This document shows positions 3,852 through 9,081 of a stretch of 9,081 nucleotides of DNA, one piece after another. The DNA lies in contig JACMIU010000256.1 in assembly GCA_014380985.1 (NCBI GenBank), positions 1 to 9,081 of the forward strand. The letters run 5' to 3'. The notes below the pieces were generated by a model that worked only from the letters and a program-made list of their open reading frames with translations, ran no database searches and was not told the origin of the DNA. Source of the stretch: Armatimonadota bacterium. GTDB lineage: Bacteria; Armatimonadota; Armatimonadia; Armatimonadales; Armatimonadaceae. Position 1 is the stretch's first letter. The number at the start of each line of letters is the position of its first letter. The translations under genes and the position numbers were made by a program.

Positions 3852-6572
3852 TTGAAAAACACATCTTGGCAGAGCCGCTCCGCCTTAAACGGTTTGTGCT
3901 ACGCTCTTGTCGCGCTCGGCGTTTTGCCGGTCGGCGCGAGTTTTGCCGCGTCACCGGTTTTGCCCGGTGCGACACTGGTTCTTCCCGCCGCGCTCGCGGT
4001 CGGAGCCGACAACAAAGACCCGAACTTTGACCCCGATTACCTGTACCTGCAAGCGATTTCGCAGGAATCGGCGCGGTATCGCACGGGCGACGGTAGCAAC
4101 TTCCGCAAAGCGATCAAACTGTACGACGAAGCGTTGAAGCGGCGCAAAAACTTTTACGACGCGATTTACCACAAAGCCGTCTGCAACTACTACCTGAAAG
4201 ACTATGACAACTCGATTGGCGATGCCACAAAACATATCGAACTGCGCCCCGAAATCATGCAGGCGTATGTGATTCGCGCCCAGTCGTATGTGAAGAAGCA
4301 GGACTATGACCCTGCGCTCGCCGACCTGAACGAGGTAGAAAAGAAACGCCCCGACTTGATGGAATACCGGTTGCGCGGACAAATCTACTACGCCCGCGAC
4401 GGTTATCCGAAAGCGGCGGAAGATTTTGAAACGTATATCGCCAGCAAAACCGATTCCAAAGGGCGCATTGATTTGGACGCGATTGTGGCGTTCCTCGATC
4501 TTGGCAATACCTACGGCAAGATCGGCGACAACGACAAAGCCGTGGACGCTTACAGCCGCTATATCACCGCGTACCCCGAACTGACAACGCCGTGGTTTCA
4601 GCGCGGCGATCCCGAATACGATGATTTGCCCCTTGCCCTCAACAAACGCGGATCGGCATATCTGGATATTGCCCGCGTCGCCAAAGACCCCGACTCACCG
4701 CGACTCGAGGAGGCGGCGGGAGATTTCCAAAAACTGACCGAGTTGCAACCCGCTTCCCCCACCGGCTATATCGGGCTTGGCAACGTCGCGTTGTTTCGCA
4801 GTGAGTGGGACGAGGCGGTCAAATCGCTCGACAAGGCGGTCGCCCTCGCGCCGCAAAACGATTCCGCGCTTTCTGCTCTCGCCGAGGCACGACGTCTCCA
4901 AGCGGGGGAGAAAATCGGTTCGGCACCGACGCTCGCCGGAGCCGCGCCTTCGGCAACGCAAATCGCCGGTGTCGCCTCGCTCCAGCAATCCATTCGTGAG
5001 CAAGACGACGCCCTGAAAATCAACCCGAACAACGCGCTTGCGCTCCGTGGACGGGCTTTAAGCAACGCCAACCCGGCAATTGGCAACTATGCCGGTGCTA
5101 TCGCTGACTTTACCCAACTGCTCACTGTGCTACCGGCGGGCGATCCGGGCATCGCTGAAGCATACTTCAACCGAGGTTCCGCCTATGTCAACTCGGCGAC
5201 GCCGGACTACGCCAAAGCTGTCACCGATTTCGACGCCGCGATTGCCGCGAACCCGGCGAACTCGGCGGCATACACCGCTCGTGGGGACGCTTACGCGAAA
5301 CTCGGACAGTACGATCAAGCCATCGCCGACTACAACCGCGTTATCGCCGACACCGCCGTGGACGAGAAAGTGAAACTCGCCGCACAGCGCAACCGGGGCG
5401 TTTCGTATATCGCCATGACCCCTCCCCGCGTCAAGGAAGCGATTGCCGACTTTGAAGCCTACCTGCAAGTGTACGGCGACGATCAGGGCGTGAAAGACTC
5501 GCTGTTCGCCGCGCAACTGCAACTCGGCGCGGAAGATCAGTTAATCGCACTCAACCGGCGCATCGGCGACGAACCGACCGTAGCCGATAACTACCTGAAA
5601 CGGGCGGCGGTGTACGACAAACTGAAACAAACCGACAACGCTATCACCGACTACATCAAGGTGACGGAACTTGACCCGACCAACGCGGTCGCCTATCAGA
5701 ACCTTGCCGCCGACTACGCGCTGAAAGGCTACAGCGACCCGGCAATCGTCGAGGGCGGCATCGCCGCGAACACGAAACTGATTGCCCTGAGACCGACCGA
5801 CCCGACCTATTTGCTGGCTCGCGGCGACCTTTACGTCGGTCAAAACAAATATATCGAAGCGGCAAAAGACTACGAGGCGGCACTCGCCTTGATTCCGGCG
5901 ACTGACGCGAAACGCGCCGATGTGCAGTACCAGATCGCCAACCTGTATTTGGGCGCGAAAGACAACGCACGGGCGAAGCAGGAATTTGATGCTTACTTCG
6001 TTGCGGCGCAAGCCTCGCATCCGAAATACGAGGAAGCGTTGATCCTGCGCGGCGACCTGCTCCGCGACGCGAAGGATTATCCCGGCGCGATTGCCGACTA
6101 CTCGAAGTTTTTGGTGAACAAGCCGACCGATGTCAAGGTGCTGAAGGTGCGCGGTCAGGCTTACTTAGACAGCAAGGACGAAACGAACGCCCTTGCCGAC
6201 TTTGAGGCGGCGATTGCCGGTGCGCCGAACGACGCACAAGCGTTGACCCTCGCCAGCAACATCTACTATAACCAAGGTGTCGTGATTGCACAGACCGACC
6301 CCGATAAAGCATCGGTGTTGTTCCGAAAAGCCGCCGCCTCCACGCGCCAAGCCATCACGTCCGACCCGGCGTTCGCCGGGGCGTACTTCTACAAGGGCGT
6401 CGCCCTTGCCGACAACGTGAAAGTGGACAACATCACGCCGGTTGAGCAGAAAGCCCAACGCGAGGAGGCTCTTGCCGCGCTGGAGAAGTTCGTGGAGCTC
6501 GCGCCGACCTCGGCACTCGTGCCGGACGCGCAAAAAACCATCGCCGAACTGAAAAAGAAACTCGGCGCGTAA
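3852..6572 (+). CDS. Large secreted tetratricopeptide-repeat protein, copy 1
   Basis: 906 aa from the TTG start (906 codons plus TAA). Residues 1-32 form a Sec signal peptide: basic/polar head MKNTSWQSRSALNG, hydrophobic core LCYALVALGVLPVG, and cleavage predicted after ASFA. A short Pro/Leu/Val/Ala segment ending ALAVG (33-51) follows. From about residue 66 to the end the protein is almost entirely TPR units, roughly 18 by eye, with the usual W/Y-G/A-Y-F-A-P spacing; clear ones are at 103-136, 437-470, 472-505, 653-685 and 726-760. Many contain a variant of 'YxxAIADFxxxI..nP'. An Ala/Gly/Ser/Pro-rich linker (about 350-380) splits the array into two superhelices. Only one Cys (C111) remains in the mature chain. 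No catalytic domain, membrane anchor or lipobox is visible. TPR arrays bind peptides or assemble complexes, here in the periplasm or outside the cell; the partner is unknown. A paralogue follows after 149 bases. Confidence 0.92.
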   Translation: MKNTSWQSRSALNGLCYALVALGVLPVGASFAASPVLPGATLVLPAALAVGADNKDPNFDPDYLYLQAISQESARYRTGDGSNFRKAIKLYDEALKRRKNFYDAIYHKAVCNYYLKDYDNSIGDATKHIELRPEIMQAYVIRAQSYVKKQDYDPALADLNEVEKKRPDLMEYRLRGQIYYARDGYPKAAEDFETYIASKTDSKGRIDLDAIVAFLDLGNTYGKIGDNDKAVDAYSRYITAYPELTTPWFQRGDPEYDDLPLALNKRGSAYLDIARVAKDPDSPRLEEAAGDFQKLTELQPASPTGYIGLGNVALFRSEWDEAVKSLDKAVALAPQNDSALSALAEARRLQAGEKIGSAPTLAGAAPSATQIAGVASLQQSIREQDDALKINPNNALALRGRALSNANPAIGNYAGAIADFTQLLTVLPAGDPGIAEAYFNRGSAYVNSATPDYAKAVTDFDAAIAANPANSAAYTARGDAYAKLGQYDQAIADYNRVIADTAVDEKVKLAAQRNRGVSYIAMTPPRVKEAIADFEAYLQVYGDDQGVKDSLFAAQLQLGAEDQLIALNRRIGDEPTVADNYLKRAAVYDKLKQTDNAITDYIKVTELDPTNAVAYQNLAADYALKGYSDPAIVEGGIAANTKLIALRPTDPTYLLARGDLYVGQNKYIEAAKDYEAALALIPATDAKRADVQYQIANLYLGAKDNARAKQEFDAYFVAAQASHPKYEEALILRGDLLRDAKDYPGAIADYSKFLVNKPTDVKVLKVRGQAYLDSKDETNALADFEAAIAGAPNDAQALTLASNIYYNQGVVIAQTDPDKASVLFRKAAASTRQAITSDPAFAGAYFYKGVALADNVKVDNITPVEQKAQREEALAALEKFVELAPTSALVPDAQKTIAELKKKLGA

Positions 6573-6586
6573 GTTCCCCGTAGAAA

Positions 6587-6614
6587 ACGCGGGAAGCCAA
6601 CTGGCTTCCCGCGT
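6587..6614. terminator. perfect 13-bp-arm hairpin between the TPR genes (terminator or attenuator)
   Basis: ACGCGGGAAGCCA, a two-base spacer AC, then TGGCTTCCCGCGT, beginning 14 bases after the TAA of TPR gene 1. In RNA it would form a stable stem of 12 bp with an AACU loop, or 13 bp with the last A-U pair. On the + strand no U-tract follows; a short pyrimidine run (TTTCTTTT) comes about 20 bases later. On the minus strand the stem is followed by TTTTC. It may therefore stop transcription weakly, act as a bidirectional element, or protect the 3' end of the upstream message and set unequal expression of the two genes. Confidence 0.5.
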
Positions 6615-6708
6615 CACGCCCGGTAACGACGCCGCGTTTCTTTTGTAGCGGACAGAACCGATACCAAACCTAAATCGCGCCCGGTAGCATTTATCCCGCA
6701 AACGGCGC

Positions 6709-6713
6709 AGGAG
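6709..6713 (+). promoter_or_regulatory. Shine-Dalgarno site that decides the TTG start of TPR gene 2
   Basis: AGGAG stands 8 bases before TTG at 6722. The layout copies that of the first TPR gene: purine-rich site, short A/T-rich spacer, then TTGAAAA. It fixes a start that would otherwise be overlooked, because there is no ATG near the signal peptide. Confidence 0.8.
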
Positions 6714-6721
6714 ATATTTTC

Positions 6722-9081
6722 TTGAAAACAAACAAAAACCACAACCCTTTGCCGAACGCGCTTCTATCCGCGCTCGGTGTCGGCTTGCTAACCGTTCCCG
6801 CCGGTGTCGCCGTCGCGCACCCGCTTCTGCCGCAAGTGCCGGTAGTCACCGCGCTTGCCGTCGGGCAGGGCAACACGGAAGCCGCCGCCGATGCCGCCGC
6901 CGCGTCCGGCAACAACACTGCCGCTATCGGGATTTACGACCAATTAATCGCCGCCGCGCCGAAAAAGTTCAACCTGTATCTGAAACGTGGAACTGCTTTC
7001 TTCAACACCGAACAGTACGACAAAGCGGCGAAAGATTACTCGATGTTCATCCAGTTGCGCCCGAACCTCGTGGAAGGCTACCTCAACCGCGCCTACGCCT
7101 ACGACAAACTGGGAAAAGCCGCCGAAGGTCTTGCCGATCTAACCAAAGTCGAATCGCTCGATGCGTCGGCGATGGATTACGAACTCAAGGGCAACCTGCA
7201 ACTCAAAAGCAAAGATTTTGCCGGGGCGATTGCATCGTTTGGCAAGGTTCCCGGTGCACGTGGTTCGCTCCTCGCCGGTGATGTGTACGCCGCACAAGGT
7301 AAGTTCCCGGAAGCGATTGCCGCCTACACCAAGGGAATCGCCGCCGACCCGAAATCCGATTACGGCTACGGTCAACGCGGCAGTGTGTATATCGCCTCCA
7401 AGCAGTATGACCTTGCCGTGAAGGACTTCACTCAGTTCATCGCGCTTGCCCCGAACCAATCGTTCGGCTACATTCAGCGCGGTATCGCCAACCTCCAACT
7501 TGCTACGCCCGCCGGATACACCGCCGCGAAAGCCGACCTGCTCAAGTATCTTTCGATGGAGAAGCAACCGGATCAGGTGATCGTGGCGACGCGACTGCTT
7601 GCCGTGGCGCAAAAAGAAACCGGCGACCTGAAGGGGGCTGCCGATTCGTACAGCAAAGTGATTGCCGCGAACAACAAAGACGAAAACTCTTTGTTCTCCC
7701 GTGGCATGGTCTATATGGCGATGAAGGACTATCCCGGCGCGATCAAGGACTTCAACACCTACGCGACCGCGTTCCCATCGGGACCGTCGGCAGGTGACGC
7801 GGGCTACAACTTAGGTTCCGCCTACCTGATCACGAAAGAGTTCGACAAAGCGGTTCCCGCGTTTACTACCGCGCTACGTGTAGACCCGAAAGACTTCGCG
7901 TCGCACTACGGTCGTCTTGTCGCTAACTTCAACACCAAGCAGTTCGATAAAGCCGTTCTCGACGCCGACCAAGTGTATGCGACCACCAAAAACCCCAAAG
8001 ACGAAAAGGTCGTTGATGCTTACAAACTACAAGCACTCGCTTACGGCAATCTGGCGGCAGCCCCCGGCGATGCGAACGCGCAGAAAGCCATCAGCACGAT
8101 TGACAAGTATGTCGCGCTGAAACCCGGCGACCAAGCCGCGCTTGATATTCAATCCGAGCTCGTCACCAAATGGGCGAACGCCGACGCGCAGATCGCCACG
8201 TACACCAAAAATATCGCGGCGACCAAAGACCCGGCGAAACTGTTCACGTTGTATCTGAACCGGGGCGTCGCCTATTCCCAGCAAAACGCGAACGACAAGG
8301 CGATTGCCGACTTCACGAAAGCGTCCACGCTCGACCCGAAGGATAAAGACGTGTTCATCTTCTTAGCGGCGTTGCAAGCCAGCAAAGGCGATACCGCCGG
8401 TTCTATCGCGTCGTACACGAAAGCCATCGCGCTCAACCCCAGTAAACCAGAACTGATCTCGTTGCGTGCCGGGCAGTACATTGACACCAAAGACTACGCG
8501 AAAGCCGATGCCGATTTAACGCTCTACATGACCAAAGCGGGCGACGCGGCAAGCCCGGAATCGTTACAAACACAGGCTCAACTGAAACGCGCCCTGCTGA
8601 AACCCGACGAGGCGATTGCGTTTTATGTAAAGCACTTAGCCGTGGAAAAAGACGACGCGGCGCGTGCCACCTCGCAGATGGAACTCGGACAGTTGTATCT
8701 GCAGAAGAAGGACTACACGAACGCCGTCAAGACGTATGGCGATTATCTGGACAAGAAGAAGGATGTCAAGGCGCACGTCGCCCGTGCCACCGCTTACCGA
8801 CTTAGTGGCGATACCGCAAAGGCGATGGAGGACGCGAACGCCGCGCTTGGAATCGCGCCGACCAGCGCGGTCGCGCTGACCGAACGCGGACTGATTAACA
8901 ACCTCGTTGGCGACAAGGAAAAGGATAACCCCGATAAAGCGGCGGCGGCGTGGGACGCTTCGATAGCCGACTGCGACAAAGCGATTGCGGCGGACGCGAA
9001 ATACAGCCTCGCCTACTACTGCAAAGGGTTCGCGGCATACAACAACGCCAGCCCGAACGGCAAGGCGGAACCGGCGTACTA
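6722..9081 (+). CDS. Large secreted tetratricopeptide-repeat protein, copy 2 (3' end outside window)
   Basis: An open frame of 786 complete codons from TTG 6722 to the window edge, with no stop; the last two bases are 'ta', so the next codon may or may not be a stop. Signal peptide 1-32: basic head LKTNKNHNPLPN, core ALLSALGVGLLTVPAGVA, AVA cleavage site. Then HPLLPQVPVVTALAVG, which parallels the segment after the signal in copy 1. TPR units (about 17 by eye) start near residue 62 (TAAIGIYDQLIAAAPKKFNLYLKRGTAF); clear ones are those beginning NLYLKRGTAFF, YGYGQRGSVYI, NSLFSRGMVYM, FTLYLNRGVAY and KAHVARATAYRL. The only Cys residues in the mature part so far are two near the end (ADCDKAI, YYCKGFA). 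The last visible unit resembles the final unit of copy 1 (AYFYKGVALADN), so perhaps 30-50 residues are missing. The role is unknown: probably a periplasmic or surface scaffold related to copy 1 by duplication. Confidence 0.9.
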   Translation, partial: MKTNKNHNPLPNALLSALGVGLLTVPAGVAVAHPLLPQVPVVTALAVGQGNTEAAADAAAASGNNTAAIGIYDQLIAAAPKKFNLYLKRGTAFFNTEQYDKAAKDYSMFIQLRPNLVEGYLNRAYAYDKLGKAAEGLADLTKVESLDASAMDYELKGNLQLKSKDFAGAIASFGKVPGARGSLLAGDVYAAQGKFPEAIAAYTKGIAADPKSDYGYGQRGSVYIASKQYDLAVKDFTQFIALAPNQSFGYIQRGIANLQLATPAGYTAAKADLLKYLSMEKQPDQVIVATRLLAVAQKETGDLKGAADSYSKVIAANNKDENSLFSRGMVYMAMKDYPGAIKDFNTYATAFPSGPSAGDAGYNLGSAYLITKEFDKAVPAFTTALRVDPKDFASHYGRLVANFNTKQFDKAVLDADQVYATTKNPKDEKVVDAYKLQALAYGNLAAAPGDANAQKAISTIDKYVALKPGDQAALDIQSELVTKWANADAQIATYTKNIAATKDPAKLFTLYLNRGVAYSQQNANDKAIADFTKASTLDPKDKDVFIFLAALQASKGDTAGSIASYTKAIALNPSKPELISLRAGQYIDTKDYAKADADLTLYMTKAGDAASPESLQTQAQLKRALLKPDEAIAFYVKHLAVEKDDAARATSQMELGQLYLQKKDYTNAVKTYGDYLDKKKDVKAHVARATAYRLSGDTAKAMEDANAALGIAPTSAVALTERGLINNLVGDKEKDNPDKAAAAWDASIADCDKAIAADAKYSLAYYCKGFAAYNNASPNGKAEPAY

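Noticed and set aside
6617..6686. 9-bp direct repeat CGCCCGGTA (6617-6625 and 6678-6686) in the gap between the TPR genes
   Set aside because: Too short, without flanking similarity or relation to the promoter or start; consistent with chance.
3852..9081. DNA-level repeats such as variants of GCGATTGCCGAC recurring through the TPR genes
   Set aside because: They encode the recurrent AIAD part of TPR helices with the same preferred codons; this is protein repetition, not a separate DNA element or CRISPR.

Overview
This 9,081-base window comes from a bacterium with moderately GC-rich genes, short intergenic gaps and Sec-type exported proteins. It carries an xisH/xisI pair, which is most common in cyanobacteria but also occurs in other phyla. 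It also carries a galactonate dehydratase and two very large secreted TPR proteins. That mix fits a free-living, non-proteobacterial heterotroph such as a member of Armatimonadota or Chloroflexota. The placement is a guess from gene content; nothing here fixes the taxon.

Left part (1-1967, + strand): the tail of a DNA N4/N6-type methyltransferase, then a complete D-galactonate dehydratase (dgoD-like), then a 2'-5' RNA ligase/2H phosphoesterase family gene whose ATG overlaps the dgoD stop. The last two are probably translationally coupled. Middle (2004-2758, - strand): a two-gene unit, xisH then xisI, overlapping by 22 bases and converging on the 2H gene. XisH keeps a PD-(D/E)XK-like D...ExK signature. 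The excision recombinase xisF is not in the window. Divergent from xisH is a VOC/glyoxalase-fold gene (2810-3256, +), followed after 35 bases by a small acidic, probably helical protein of unknown function (3292-3693).

Right part (3694-9081, + strand): two tandem paralogous genes for secreted tetratricopeptide-repeat (TPR) proteins, 906 aa and at least 786 aa; the second runs off the window. Both start with TTG preceded by a good Shine-Dalgarno sequence. Both begin with a signal peptide whose predicted cleavage follows residue 32, then a Pro/Val/Leu/Ala segment ending in ALAVG, then arrays of roughly 17-18 TPR units. The 158-base leader of the first holds two dyad-symmetric elements with centres 31 bp apart, upstream of a plausible promoter. 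The gap between the two TPR genes holds a perfect 13-bp-arm hairpin with no U-tract on the + strand.

The metabolic genes (dgoD, VOC) and the xisHI pair look like ordinary cargo. The parts that earlier knowledge explains least are the TPR tandem with its control region, the unrecognised gene just before it, and the xisHI pair outside its classical setting.
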